DNA of 64,000 bases from CAZSSM01 sp964609385 (GCA_964609385.1 CAZSSM010000024.1:1-64000); one strand, 5' to 3'; shown: positions 48,514-58,176, counted from the stretch's first letter. The notes: generated by a model not told the origin, from the sequence alone. A program made the numbers and translations.

Positions 48514-50091
48514 TCATTCCCATTCGATGGTTCCTGGCGGTTTGCTGGTGATATCGAAGACGACGCGATTCACGCCTGCAACCTCATTAATGATTCGTCG
48601 GGAGACGCTAGCCAGCAGATCAGCCGGCAGTCGAGACCAATCGGCGGTCATATAGTCCTCCGTCTCCACAGCGCGGAGGGCGACGACATGGTCGTAGGTC
48701 CGGCCGTCGCCCATGACACCCACAGAGCGGACCGGCAGCAGGACGACGAACGCTTGTGCGGTCCGACGCATCCAACCAGCCTCTGCCAGCTCATCGAGAA
48801 AGATGGTGTCGGCCTTGCGGAGGATCTCCAGCCGCGCTGCGTCGACCACGCCCAGACAACGGACGGCCAAGCCCGGTCCGGGAAAGGGGTGTCGATAGAC
48901 GAGCGACTCGGGCAGGCCAAGCTCGAGGCCGAGCCGACGCACCTCATCCTTGAAGAGATCTCGGAGCGGCTCGATCAGCTCGAAGCCGAGTTGCTCGGGC
49001 AGCCCACCAACGTTGTGATGATGCTTGATCGTCGCTGCCGGACCGTCAGGATCACCGCCGCTCTCGATCACGTCGGGGTAGAGCGTGCCTTGGGCCAAGA
49101 AATGGGCCTCAGGGATGGTTTGGGCCACCTCGCGAAAGACCTCGATGAAGCGGTGCCCGATCCGTGTCCGCTTCTCCTGAGGGTCGGTGACACCATCGAG
49201 ATCGGCCAGGAACGCCTCCTTGGCGTCGACGACGCGAAGCTCAGCGCGGCTGTGCTGGCCGAAGACTTCGACGACCTGCTCACGCTCACCTTGCCGGAGC
49301 AGGCCGTTGTCGACGAACACGCAGACCAATCGCGAGCCTAGCGCCTCCGCCATCAGGGCGGCCGTGACGCTGCTATCAACCCCGCCGGAAAGGCCACAGA
49401 CGACCCGCGCCTCGGTGCCGACTCGATCACGAATAGAAGCCACAGCTCGGTCGCGGAAGGCACTCATGGTCCAGCCCCGCGGATTGCCACAGACCCGGTC
49501 CAGGAACGCGCCGAGGATGCGATCCCCACCATGGGTATGGGCCACCTCAGGATGGAACTGGAGACCGTAGAGCGGGCGGGTCCGATGCCGAACTGCCGCC
49601 AACGGGCAGGTCGGCGTTTCGGCCAGGCCGACCAACTCGGGGATCGCCTCATGAACTTGGTCGGCGTGGCTCATCCAAACCGGGAACGGGCTAGAGATCT
49701 CGCCGAAAAGGGGATCTTCAAGGGCGTTGACGGCGCACTTTGCATAACCGTATTCGCGAGCTGGGGTCGGTCGGACCGAGCCGGAGCCACCCAGCGCGTC
49801 GCAGAGCAATTGCATCCCGTAGCAGATGCCCAGCATCGGCACGTCGAGATCGAAGAGCCGAGGATCGCAACGTGGAGCATCAGGGGCGTAGACGCTGGCC
49901 GGTCCTCCGGAGAGGATAATTGCCAACGGATTCATCGCGGCGATCCGCTCGACCTCGACGTCATGACGGAGGATTCGCGCGAACGCTCGATGCTCACGGA
50001 CCCGACGCGCGATCAACTGGACGTACTGGGAACCGAAATCGAGGACGAGCACCGGGCGCTCGGTCCCTGCCGCCGGATGGGTCACACTCAT
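48514..50091 (-). CDS. guaA: GMP synthase (glutamine-hydrolysing)
   Basis: A 525-residue enzyme converting XMP to GMP with ATP and glutamine. The N-terminal class I glutaminase has its Cys in GICYGMQLLC and its His and Glu in QFHPEVAHT. The ATP pyrophosphatase domain has the P-loop LSGGVDSSVTAAL. The C-terminal dimerisation domain is complete, ending KPPGTIEWE as in other GuaA proteins. The length is normal. The ATG at 50091 is used; a TTG four codons upstream is also possible. It is divergent from the RimB-like gene. No guaB is adjacent. Confidence 0.96.
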   Translation of the reverse strand: MSVTHPAAGTERPVLVLDFGSQYVQLIARRVREHRAFARILRHDVEVERIAAMNPLAIILSGGPASVYAPDAPRCDPRLFDLDVPMLGICYGMQLLCDALGGSGSVRPTPAREYGYAKCAVNALEDPLFGEISSPFPVWMSHADQVHEAIPELVGLAETPTCPLAAVRHRTRPLYGLQFHPEVAHTHGGDRILGAFLDRVCGNPRGWTMSAFRDRAVASIRDRVGTEARVVCGLSGGVDSSVTAALMAEALGSRLVCVFVDNGLLRQGEREQVVEVFGQHSRAELRVVDAKEAFLADLDGVTDPQEKRTRIGHRFIEVFREVAQTIPEAHFLAQGTLYPDVIESGGDPDGPAATIKHHHNVGGLPEQLGFELIEPLRDLFKDEVRRLGLELGLPESLVYRHPFPGPGLAVRCLGVVDAARLEILRKADTIFLDELAEAGWMRRTAQAFVVLLPVRSVGVMGDGRTYDHVVALRAVETEDYMTADWSRLPADLLASVSRRIINEVAGVNRVVFDITSKPPGTIEWE

Positions 50092-50294
50092 GCGGGCACT
50101 CAATGCGTCTCTGCTTGACCGTCAAGCCTCATGGCTCGTGGCCAATCGAATGGGACGGGAGGCTCATCGGACCTGGGCATGCCTCGGTCCGCACCTTAAG
50201 CTCGATCGATCTCGATGACGTCGCGAGCTTCACCGATCGAGAATGGGATTAGTTAAAGGCTCTCGGTCCCTTGGGACATCACAAGCCCCAACTC

Positions 50295-50813
50295 ATGCGG
50301 AGAGTTTGTCCGATCGACGCGTTACCCGACGACCCCAATCGCCCTGTCGAGCCGTCGAGGCCGGTCAACCAGCGACTCCAACTGGGCTGGCTGGAATGGC
50401 TCAGTTTGCCGGAATTGGGCATTACCCGAATTCAGGCCAAAGTTGACACCGGCGCCAAGACCTCGGCCCTGCACGCCACGGATTTCCGCCCCATCGACGG
50501 GCCGGACGGGCCACGACTCGCCTTCCGGATCCACCTCCATCGCAAGTCACGCGAACGGATCATCGAGGCCTCAGCGCCACTGGTCGCCTACCGATCGATC
50601 ACCAGCTCCAACGGGCAAACCATGCAACGACCGGTCATCTGGACCACTCTGGAGCTGGGTGGACAACGATGGCCGATCGAGCTCAGTTTGGTCTCGCGAC
50701 CCCGGATGGCCTACAGGATGCTCCTGGGTCGTGAGGCCTTGGGCGATCGCTGTGTGGTCCTGGCCGATGCCCGCAGCTTGCAACCCAAACCACCGAAGCC
50801 CTCGACATCCTGA
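50295..50813 (+). CDS. RimB-like retropepsin-type protease
   Basis: A 172-residue protein of the COG4067 family, called putative ATP-dependent zinc protease or RimB. The key segment is GWLEWLSLPELGITRIQAK followed by VDTGAKTSALHA, with a DTGA aspartic-protease-like motif, and later MLLGREAL. In Pseudomonas RimB is reported to counteract RimK-dependent glutamate addition to ribosomal protein S6. Here it lies 50 bp upstream of a rimK gene, which supports the same pairing. It has no signal peptide. The ATG at 50295 is used; a TTG at 50271 is in frame. Confidence 0.82.
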   Translation: MRRVCPIDALPDDPNRPVEPSRPVNQRLQLGWLEWLSLPELGITRIQAKVDTGAKTSALHATDFRPIDGPDGPRLAFRIHLHRKSRERIIEASAPLVAYRSITSSNGQTMQRPVIWTTLELGGQRWPIELSLVSRPRMAYRMLLGREALGDRCVVLADARSLQPKPPKPSTS

Positions 50814-50863
50814 GCCTGAGTCCTAATCGCTCTCCATGCCTGTCAAGGAAGGAAGGATCCCCC

Positions 50864-51913
50864 ATGCCCGATGATCAGGAACGGCCCGACCCCGACTCGA
50901 CAATCGAGCCTAACGAGCCTGAGACCCTTGAGGTCCCTCAAGGGACCGATCCTGAGCCGGTCGAAGAAGAGCTTAACGAAGGGGATCAGGAGGCTCCGAC
51001 GGCCTTGAAGATCGTCCTGCTTTCCCGGGGACGCAACCTCTACTCGACTCGAAGGCTGATCGAGGAGGGTCGGGCGCGGGGACACGAGGTGCTGATCGTC
51101 GACTACCTCCGCTGCTACATGAACATCACCGCGCACCGGCCGCAGGTGATCTATCAAGGAGCCGCCCTGGAAGGGGTCGACGCGGTGATCCCGAGGATTG
51201 GGGCGTCGAAGACGTTCTACGGCGCGGCAGTCGTCCGTCAGTTTGAAATGATGGACGTGCTGTCACTGAACGGTTCGATGGCGATCACCCGGAGCCGCGA
51301 TAAGCTCCGATGCATGCAACTGCTGGCACAGAAGGGGATCGGCCTGCCGGTGACCGGCTTTGCGCACTCCACCAAAGACACCGCGGGGCTCTTACAGACC
51401 GTCGGCGGGGCACCGGTGGTGATCAAGCTCTTGGAAGGAACTCAGGGCATCGGCGTGATCCTGGCCGAAACCGAGAAGGCCGCCGAGGCGGTCATCGACG
51501 CGTTTCGCGGCTTGAATGTCAATATCCTGGTCCAGGAGTACATCCGCGAGGCGCGCGGGGCGGACATCCGCTGTCTGGTGGTGGGTGATCGGGTGGTCTC
51601 GGCGATGAAGCGACAAGCCAAGCCAGGCGAGTTCCGCTCCAACCTCCATCGAGGCGGAACGGCCAGTTCGGTCAAGCTGACGCCGGAGGAGCGGAGCATC
51701 GCTGCCCGCGCAGCCAAATCGCTGGGTCTCTCGGTGGCCGGCGTCGACCTGCTCCGCTCGAAGCACGGCCCGGTCATCATCGAGGTCAACAGCTCGCCGG
51801 GCCTGGAGGGTGTCGAGAAGGCCACCGGCGTCAACGTCGCGGCCAAGTTCTTTCAACTTATCGAAAAATCTGTCGCCAAACCTAAGACTAAGAAGTCGCG
51901 ATTCGAAGGATGA
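50864..51913 (+). CDS. rimK: RimK-type alpha-L-glutamate ligase
   Basis: A 349-residue ATP-grasp ligase. After an acidic extension of about 45 residues (rich in Glu, Pro and Asp) the core begins LKIVLLSRGRNLYSTRRL. ATP-grasp elements follow: DKLRCMQLLAQKGIGLPVT, VVIKLLEGTQGIGVIL, VQEYIREARGADIRCLVVG and IIEVNSSPGLEGVE. RimK adds glutamates to the C-terminus of ribosomal protein S6 and can make poly-glutamate. A strong GGAAGGAAGG site precedes the ATG. The acidic N-terminal extension is unusual for the family and might itself resemble the product. It is paired with the RimB-like gene just upstream. Confidence 0.92.
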   Translation: MPDDQERPDPDSTIEPNEPETLEVPQGTDPEPVEEELNEGDQEAPTALKIVLLSRGRNLYSTRRLIEEGRARGHEVLIVDYLRCYMNITAHRPQVIYQGAALEGVDAVIPRIGASKTFYGAAVVRQFEMMDVLSLNGSMAITRSRDKLRCMQLLAQKGIGLPVTGFAHSTKDTAGLLQTVGGAPVVIKLLEGTQGIGVILAETEKAAEAVIDAFRGLNVNILVQEYIREARGADIRCLVVGDRVVSAMKRQAKPGEFRSNLHRGGTASSVKLTPEERSIAARAAKSLGLSVAGVDLLRSKHGPVIIEVNSSPGLEGVEKATGVNVAAKFFQLIEKSVAKPKTKKSRFEG

Positions 51914-52314
51914 GTCGACCATTGAATTGCAGCGGATCAACCTCAGCCAGATCGGTCGAGGAGCAGCCTCAGCTTCGACACTCACTCCGGAGCTTTCTGA
52001 CTCGGGAACAGTGGAACGACGTCGAGCCACGTCCTAGGTTGCTCGTGCTGCTCGGCCGAATGTCGGCCTAAGCACCGGGTTCATGAAGGAAGCGAACCGC
52101 GTCTCGGCAGATCCAATGTGGGATCGATGGCTCCTCGCCAGATCCTCGAAATCTGAAGTGATCTAAGATCGCGGTGTGCGAAGTGGCCCCGGACCATCGC
52201 CTTCCCGAAGCGTGCCTGCGACCCGCTTCCGTCACTTCGGTCTCTCGTGATCTCGGCGAGTTGCGCCGCACGCGTCGCCGGGTCAGGCCAACAGTCTCTA
52301 GACACAGGGATCCC
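51914..52314. other. 400-bp gap after rimK
   Basis: No gene is seen. A short hairpin with a 6-bp stem and 3-nt loop (52054-52068) lies 140 bp after rimK and may help terminate it. AGGGA precedes the next start. Confidence 0.35.
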
Positions 52315-53142
52315 ATGCCCGACCGCACCTGGCCTCACCGGCCCCATGCCCCGACTGCCGATGAGGAACTCTTGAACGCCTCCATGCTCAGTGCTCCCTC
52401 GAGCGAACTCGACACGGACCGACCTCGACGGACCGACGCGGAGCAGGACCGGGCTGGCTTTCTCCATACCGACCCTTGGCGTGTGCTCCGGATCCAAGGC
52501 GAGTTCATTGAAGGGTTCGACGCCTTGGCTGAGATCGGACCGGCCGTCTCGATCTTCGGATCAGCACGGACCGGACCGAACCATCCCCACTATCAGTTTG
52601 CTCGGGATCTGGGTACACGGCTCGCGGAGCATCGGATCGCTGTCATCACTGGAGGAGGACCTGGGATCATGGAGGCGGCCAACCGAGGCGCCTTCGAGGC
52701 GGGGGGAAACTCTATCGGCTGCAACATTGAGCTGCCTTTCGAACAATCGTCCAACCCCTATTGCACCCGCTCCTTGACGTTCCGTTATTTCTTCGTTCGC
52801 AAGACGATGTTCGTCAAATACTCACGGGGGTTTGTCATCTTTCCCGGGGGATTTGGCACCCTCGACGAATTATTCGAGGCCCTGACTCTGGTCCAAACCG
52901 GCAAGATCACCCGATTCCCGATCCTGCTCTACGGGACCGAGTATTGGCGCGACCTGCTCGGCTGGATCGCGCGGACTCAATTGGGCGAGGGCATGATCTC
53001 GACCGAGGATCTTGACCTCTTCGTCGTGACCGATTCGCTCGACCAGATCGTCGAGCTCCTAGTCCAGTCGATCACCTCGAGTCGAGACACCCAACGTCGG
53101 TCTCCGACCCAACCAATCTGGGCCAACTCCGAGGCCATTTGA
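52315..53142 (+). CDS. LOG-family nucleoside 5'-monophosphate phosphoribohydrolase-like protein
   Basis: A 275-residue protein of the TIGR00730/LOG family, often misnamed lysine decarboxylase. The signatures are VSIFGSARTG, ITGGGPGIMEAANRGA and PGGFGTLDELFE, the last being the PGGxGTxxE motif of the active site. Members cleave the N-glycosidic bond of nucleoside 5'-monophosphates, including cytokinin precursors. The natural substrate here is unknown. The first 60 residues are extra and probably disordered. The ATG at 52315 with AGGGA 5 nt upstream is chosen over the longer frame, which has no binding site. Confidence 0.88.
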   Translation: MPDRTWPHRPHAPTADEELLNASMLSAPSSELDTDRPRRTDAEQDRAGFLHTDPWRVLRIQGEFIEGFDALAEIGPAVSIFGSARTGPNHPHYQFARDLGTRLAEHRIAVITGGGPGIMEAANRGAFEAGGNSIGCNIELPFEQSSNPYCTRSLTFRYFFVRKTMFVKYSRGFVIFPGGFGTLDELFEALTLVQTGKITRFPILLYGTEYWRDLLGWIARTQLGEGMISTEDLDLFVVTDSLDQIVELLVQSITSSRDTQRRSPTQPIWANSEAI

Positions 53143-53379
53143 GTGACAAGTGAGGTCCGAGAGGTCAGCCGACCCCGACCGAAGCAGTTCGGGACCGGGT
53201 CAACCGTGAGGACCTGACGTCGTGTGCTTGTCAGGCGAGCCTCGATCGTTCACCATGGGTCCTATGAGATACGCTTGGACGCCGGCCTCGCCCGTCGACG
53301 CCGATCAACCAGTTCGATTGCTCCCCGCGTGCCGAACGCACCGCGCGGGCCATGACCACGGCCGAAGAGGGGGCTCGCG

Positions 53380-54681
53380 ATGAGCCACGGAGACGCTTCG
53401 AACCCTCCCTATAGCGACACGTTCGCTCAGCTCGACGACGACTGGGAACGACTCGGGCCGGACCAGACCCTCGACCGACTCATCGAGGAGCTGTCCGCGC
53501 ACGGCTCGGCCTCGGAACTGCTCGATGCCCTGATGCTGAAGGCGCGACGTGACCTGGGGATGCTTCCGGTTCAGCAAGGCCGACTAAGCGATCTCCCGGA
53601 GCCGCTTCGGACCCAGTTCGAGGAGCGATACATCGAGGCGATCCGGACGGTGGGTCGTGGGCTTCTCCGTAAGGGATTGATCGCGAGGGCTTGGCCGTAT
53701 TTCCGGACCATCGCCGAGACCGAGCCCGTGGCCCACGCGTTGGCCGACGCCTACGAACAGCTGCGTGACGCGGCCGAGGAACTCAGCGAAGAGCAGGCCG
53801 ACGCGGAGGCGGAGCGAATCGGTGAGCTGATCGAAATCGCCTTCAACGAAGGGGCCCATCCGGAAATCGGATTCGCCTTCATCCTGGATCACTACGGGAC
53901 CTGCTCGGCGATCACCGCCTTCGAGCAACTCCCCCAAGATCCGATGATCCGGACGGCCTGCGCGGTCCGCTTGGTCGAACAGGTTCACCGGCACCTCGGT
54001 GAGAACATTCGTGCCGATCTCGAACGTCGAGGACGCGATCGGATGGAGGGTCGCACCTTGATCGAGGTCGTCACGGCGGTCCCCGAGCTGTTTACTCATG
54101 ACAACGTCCACATCGATACTTCGCACCTTGCCTCGACAGTGCGCCTCCTTCCGATGCTGGACGATTCGGAAACCCTCCGACGCGGTCTCGAGTTGGCCGT
54201 CTATGGTCGATCCCTCGCACCAACACATCGCTATCCAGGAGCTCCCCCGTTTGAGGACGTTTACGAAAGTCACGCGATCTTTCTCCGGGCGATGCTCAAC
54301 GACGATCCGGCCGATATCGAGGCCGCTCTAGCCTACTTCCAAGCCCAACTGCCCGAGCCAACCGTTGACGACGGCGACGACGGGACATCGATGCCGCACG
54401 ATTTCTCGGCGAGCCTAGCTGCTCAGGTCATCGTCCGGATCCTCGAACGATGCGGTCGCGTGGAAGAAGCGATTGATTTCGCCGTCGAGCGGCTTGCCGG
54501 GATCCCTGAGCCGGCCTTGATCTGTTCCAGCCCTGCCCAACTAGCCCAAACCTATCGGCTCGCCGAGCCGTTGGCCCAGGCCGCGCGACGCGGGGGCGAC
54601 CGGGTCGGCTACCTCATCGCTCGTGTGATCGCCGAGTCGGCTGTCGACAGCACAGATGGGGCCGACGATCGCCACGCCTGA
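53380..54681 (+). CDS. Helical cytoplasmic protein of unknown function
   Basis: A 433-residue acidic protein predicted to be mostly helical, without signal peptide or membrane segment. Paired-helix segments (LLRKGLIARAWPYFRTIAE, HALADAYEQLRDAAEELSE, LLPMLDDSETLRRGLELA) suggest a TPR-like repeat scaffold, but no repeat signature is clean. A His/Asp-rich stretch (LFTHDNVHIDTSHL) near residue 240 could bind a metal. I do not recognise a family. Codon bias and length leave little doubt that it is a real gene. Neighbours are the LOG-family gene upstream and glgX downstream, with long gaps on both sides. Confidence 0.7.
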   Translation: MSHGDASNPPYSDTFAQLDDDWERLGPDQTLDRLIEELSAHGSASELLDALMLKARRDLGMLPVQQGRLSDLPEPLRTQFEERYIEAIRTVGRGLLRKGLIARAWPYFRTIAETEPVAHALADAYEQLRDAAEELSEEQADAEAERIGELIEIAFNEGAHPEIGFAFILDHYGTCSAITAFEQLPQDPMIRTACAVRLVEQVHRHLGENIRADLERRGRDRMEGRTLIEVVTAVPELFTHDNVHIDTSHLASTVRLLPMLDDSETLRRGLELAVYGRSLAPTHRYPGAPPFEDVYESHAIFLRAMLNDDPADIEAALAYFQAQLPEPTVDDGDDGTSMPHDFSASLAAQVIVRILERCGRVEEAIDFAVERLAGIPEPALICSSPAQLAQTYRLAEPLAQAARRGGDRVGYLIARVIAESAVDSTDGADDRHA

Positions 54682-55307
54682 TCCCAATCGGGACGCTTCG
54701 CCCGCGAGTTCATCGAACCAATCGCAAGCGGATGGTGGCGATATTCCGAATACGATTAGGTTCACGTCTTGGTCATTCGGATCTCAGAACCGTGAGATCC
54801 GAGTTGGAACCGGCTAACACATTGACCTAATTCCTCGAGAGCGGTTTAAAAGTCAGCGATGAACGGTGGTCTCCCCGCTCGTTGCGCTCTGGGAAGACCT
54901 CATCCGGTCCGAAAACCGGTCAGGAAATGGCCGAAGATGCCTTTTCATCGACCGATTGCCTGACACGGTTGCAGTCGTCGCAGGAGAACTGCCCGACTTT
55001 GTCCAAACACGTTCGAACTGCTCAGGGCGACCTCGTCGTCGTGTTCACTCCGCGTTCCACTGAACCTCGATCGTGTCGTGTCCTCTTCGCGTTTCGATCG
55101 TCCTGCTGCGACCACCAGGTCGTACCCAAAGTCAGCAGCGGATCGTTGTCGCGAACTCGGAGTGGGGACAACCCCAAATTGGTCGTTCCTTCCAGCCACG
55201 TCGGATCTTGTTCCTCTCTCAAAAGATCTTCGACGCGATCCTCCACTTCGGCAGATCGTTCTAGATTCCCGACCCGAGTTTTTCGTTTTTCACTTGGTGA
55301 GGACGCG
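54682..55307. other. 626-bp region upstream of glgX
   Basis: The glgX reading frame stays open upstream to about 54882, but that part has no family resemblance, no binding site and atypical codon use, so it is treated as non-coding. No other gene is visible. The region is likely to hold the glgX promoter; GGTGAGGA precedes its ATG. Confidence 0.4.
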
Positions 55308-57494
55308 ATGACTGCGAATCCCTCGACGACGGAGATCAAGCGGACTGCATCGCCCCTCGGCCAGCCCCACCAGCTCGACGGCCGGGCGATTTCAGTGACG
55401 CGCGGTCGGCCCCGACCGCTTGGACCGTCCCGCGACGACCATGGCGTCAACTTCGCGGTGGTTTGCGGATACGCCACCACGCTCTGGATCGTCCTGGCCC
55501 GGCCCGATCACGACCAAATCGAGTTGGAGATTCAGCTCGACCCGCTCCGACACCGGACTGGCGATCACTGGCACGTCCACTTGGCTGGGCTCCCCGAGCC
55601 GATCGGCTACGGCTTCCGCGCCCTCGGGCCGACCCACCGAGGCCAGCCGATCGACCCGACCGCGATTCTGATCGACCCATATGCCGGAGGCGTGGCCAAC
55701 GGGCGCCCTTGGGGTCATCCCAGCCCGTCGATGCAGCTCAGCCTCTTCCCTGCCCGCGTTGAGCCGGAAGAAGATCCAATCGACGAGGTCCAGCCGCCCA
55801 GAATCCCTTGGGAAGACACGATCCTCTACGAACTCCACGTCCGTGGGTACACCATCGACGACTCGGCCAAGGTCGATGCGCCCGGGACCTTCAACGGCCT
55901 GACGGAAAAACTTCACTACCTCAAGGAACTCGGCATCACCGCCATCGAGCTGATGCCCATCGATGAGTTCGACGAGAACGATTGCCCGTTCCACAACCCC
56001 TTAACCGGGCAGCAGAACAACAACTATTGGGGCTATAACACGATCGCCTACGGGGCGCCTAAGGCGGCCTACACGCGCGATCCCCAGGCTCCGGTCGGGG
56101 CTTGGCCCGAATTCCGTAACCTCGTCCGCGCCGCGCACCGCGCCGGGATCGAGGTTGTCCTCGACGTCGTCTACAACCACACTGCCGAGGGGAATCAGGA
56201 CGGACCCACCCTCTGCTTCCGTGGTCTCGATCAAAACCTCTATTATATGGTTGATGATCACGAAAACTACATGAATTTCACAGGCTGTGGCAATACCGTC
56301 AACACCAATGCCCCGCTCGTCCGCAACTTTATGGTCGATCGGCTCCGAGACCTCGTGGAGCGGGGTGAGGTGGACGGTTTCCGCTTCGACCTGGCCGCGA
56401 TCCATTGTCGAGCCGACGGGGGGAAAGTCCTCGAGAACCCGCCGGTCGTCGAGGAACTCAGCGGCGACGGCCTGCTCCGTCAGACCAAGCTGATCGCCGA
56501 GCCTTGGGACGCCGCAGGGCTCTACCTGGTCGGGAACTTCCCCCAAGGCCATCGCTGGCGCGAGTGGAACGACCGCTTTCGCGACGACATCCGGCGCTTT
56601 TGGCGTGGCGATCCGGGCATGACCCCCGCCATGGCCACCCGGATCTGCGGGAGCCAAGACCTCTACGATGGCCGAAGCCCGCTCCACTCGGTCAACTTCA
56701 TCACCAGCCACGATGGCTTCACCCTGGCCGACCTGATCAGCTTCAACGAGAAACACAACGAGGCCAATGGCGAAGGCAACCGGGACGGGCACGACGCCAA
56801 TTATTCCTGGAACTGTGGCGCAGAGGGTCCCACCGACAAGGAGGAAGTCCTTGAACTCCGACGACGACAAGCCCGCAACCTGATGGCCACCCTCTTGATC
56901 AGTCAGGGCGTGCCGATGATCCTCGGCGGTGATGAGTTCTTGAGGACCCAGGAAGGCAACAACAACGCCTGGTGCCAGGACAACCCGATTAGTTGGGTCG
57001 ACTGGACCTTGGCCGTCGAGAACGCCGACTTCCTACGCTTCACAAAGCAGGTCATCCAACTTCGGCAGCGACACCCCTCGCTCCGGAGGCGAACCTTTCT
57101 GGTCGGCGAGGCCAAGCAAAACCGACCGCCGGATATCATCTGGCACGGGACCAAACCCTGTCGGCCCGACTTCTCGGAGGCCAGCCGCGCTTTGGCCTTC
57201 ACCCTGGACGGCCGACGCTGCGATCGGCCCGGCGTGATCGACCGCGACATCTACATCGCGATGAACGCCTACTGGGAACCATTGACGTTCCAGATCCCCG
57301 CTTCGCCCTCAGGACGCCCTTGGCGACGCGTGGTCGATACCAGTCTCGCCTCCCCAGAGGATGCCGTTGGCCTCGACGAAGGGCCGGTTGTCCCAGTCAT
57401 GAAGCCCTACACGCTCCAGGCTCGGTCGATGATCATCCTCGTCTCCGACGAATCACTGGCGAACTTCGGACGAGCCTTGGCCGTTCGAGTCTGA
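55308..57494 (+). CDS. glgX: Glycogen debranching enzyme / isoamylase-type
   Basis: A 728-residue GH13 enzyme cleaving alpha-1,6 branches of glycogen. The N-terminal CBM48 domain (about 30-150) starts LGPSRDDHGVNFAVV. The catalytic barrel follows with its conserved regions: VVYNHTAEG, the nucleophile Asp in GFRFDLA, the acid Glu in LIAEPWDAAG, and the third acid in FITSHDGFTL. NEANGEGNRDGHDANYSWN and GGDEFLRTQEGNNNAWCQD are typical of GlgX. The C-terminal beta domain is complete. GGTGAGGA at good spacing fixes the ATG at 55308. No other glycogen gene is adjacent. Confidence 0.93.
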   Translation: MTANPSTTEIKRTASPLGQPHQLDGRAISVTRGRPRPLGPSRDDHGVNFAVVCGYATTLWIVLARPDHDQIELEIQLDPLRHRTGDHWHVHLAGLPEPIGYGFRALGPTHRGQPIDPTAILIDPYAGGVANGRPWGHPSPSMQLSLFPARVEPEEDPIDEVQPPRIPWEDTILYELHVRGYTIDDSAKVDAPGTFNGLTEKLHYLKELGITAIELMPIDEFDENDCPFHNPLTGQQNNNYWGYNTIAYGAPKAAYTRDPQAPVGAWPEFRNLVRAAHRAGIEVVLDVVYNHTAEGNQDGPTLCFRGLDQNLYYMVDDHENYMNFTGCGNTVNTNAPLVRNFMVDRLRDLVERGEVDGFRFDLAAIHCRADGGKVLENPPVVEELSGDGLLRQTKLIAEPWDAAGLYLVGNFPQGHRWREWNDRFRDDIRRFWRGDPGMTPAMATRICGSQDLYDGRSPLHSVNFITSHDGFTLADLISFNEKHNEANGEGNRDGHDANYSWNCGAEGPTDKEEVLELRRRQARNLMATLLISQGVPMILGGDEFLRTQEGNNNAWCQDNPISWVDWTLAVENADFLRFTKQVIQLRQRHPSLRRRTFLVGEAKQNRPPDIIWHGTKPCRPDFSEASRALAFTLDGRRCDRPGVIDRDIYIAMNAYWEPLTFQIPASPSGRPWRRVVDTSLASPEDAVGLDEGPVVPVMKPYTLQARSMIILVSDESLANFGRALAVRV

Positions 57495-57513
57495 GCGAGG
57501 CGTCATGAGAACC

Positions 57514-57549
57514 AGACCTCGCTCCGAACTTATGTGTGGAGCGAGATCT
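57514..57549. terminator. Hairpin between glgX and the ribosomal-protein genes
   Basis: AGACCTCGCTCC at 57514-57525 pairs with 57538-57549 over 12 bp with one mismatch and a 12-nt loop. An alternative 8-bp pairing of 57493-57500 with 57517-57524 is possible. It lies between convergent genes and has no strong T tract. Confidence 0.5.
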
Positions 57550-57661
57550 CGGTTGAATAGAAAAGCATGACTCGAATCGAAGGGTCGTGCTTTCAGCAAA
57601 CTGCCCTTATGGGCGGAGCAGCCACGAAACGGCGACGGGGCCCAGAGATTCCTCGAACCGA

Positions 57662-57982
57662 TCAGATGGGATACAGATGGCCCATCTCTTCGCGAGCCTG
57701 TCGGCTCCCCTTGGAAGCCTTGATCAGCGGGAATGTCTGCATCTTGCCGTCGACCTCAAGGGTGATCTTGCCGCTCCGGATGACCGAGGTCGCCACGCGA
57801 ATCCGCTTGACCTCGCCGTTCGGCAGCCAGATCCGGATATGCTGGAGGTTGGCCCGGAACTTCCGTCGCGAGATCCCGGTAACCTTGGTACCAACACCGC
57901 CCAGGTACTTCTTCTTACCCCGCGTGGTGATGTGGTTTCCGAACGAGGTCTTCTTGCCGGAGACTTGACAGACGCGTCCCAT
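57662..57982 (-). CDS. rpmB: Ribosomal protein bL28
   Basis: A 106-residue ribosomal protein of the large subunit. The start MGRVCQVSGKKTSFGN and the segment RRKFRANLQHIRIWLPNGE, then KRIRVATSVIRSGKI, match bL28. It is longer than the usual 60-80 residues, with an insertion after the first 20 residues and a basic C-terminal tail (LIKASKGSRQAREEMGHLYPI). It follows the bL32 gene by 5 bp on the same strand, so the two form one operon. Confidence 0.88.
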   Translation of the reverse strand: MGRVCQVSGKKTSFGNHITTRGKKKYLGGVGTKVTGISRRKFRANLQHIRIWLPNGEVKRIRVATSVIRSGKITLEVDGKMQTFPLIKASKGSRQAREEMGHLYPI

Positions 57983-57987
57983 CGAAC

Positions 57988-58176
57988 TCAGTCCTCCTTA
58001 TCGAGCTTGATGATCTGCCGACCCTTATACATGCCGCAGGCCGGGCAGATCGTGTGTCGCGGTGTCAGTGCCTGACAATCCGGGCAACGGATCAGGGTGC
58101 GTTGCAGGCGGATCCCGTCGTGACTCCGACGCATCCCCTTCTTCGATTTCGACGTCCTACGCTTCGGTACGGCCAC
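57988..58176 (-). CDS. rpmF: Ribosomal protein bL32
   Basis: A 62-residue large-subunit protein. The start at GTG 58176 gives MAVPKRRTSKSKKGMRRSH, the classical bL32 N-terminus; the frame is open 13 codons further but that part does not belong. Two Cys pairs (CPDC and CPAC) form the zinc site of the C+ type. The next gene, for bL28, starts 5 bp downstream. A 183-bp gap upstream should hold the operon promoter. Confidence 0.93.
   Translation of the reverse strand: MAVPKRRTSKSKKGMRRSHDGIRLQRTLIRCPDCQALTPRHTICPACGMYKGRQIIKLDKED

Noticed and set aside
53584..54273. 229-codon minus-strand frame
   Set aside because: Antisense to the 433-residue gene, which has the better codon bias.
54882..55307. 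Upstream extension of the glgX frame by 142 codons
   Set aside because: No resemblance to the family, no binding site, and a strong GGTGAGGA site marks the ATG at 55308.
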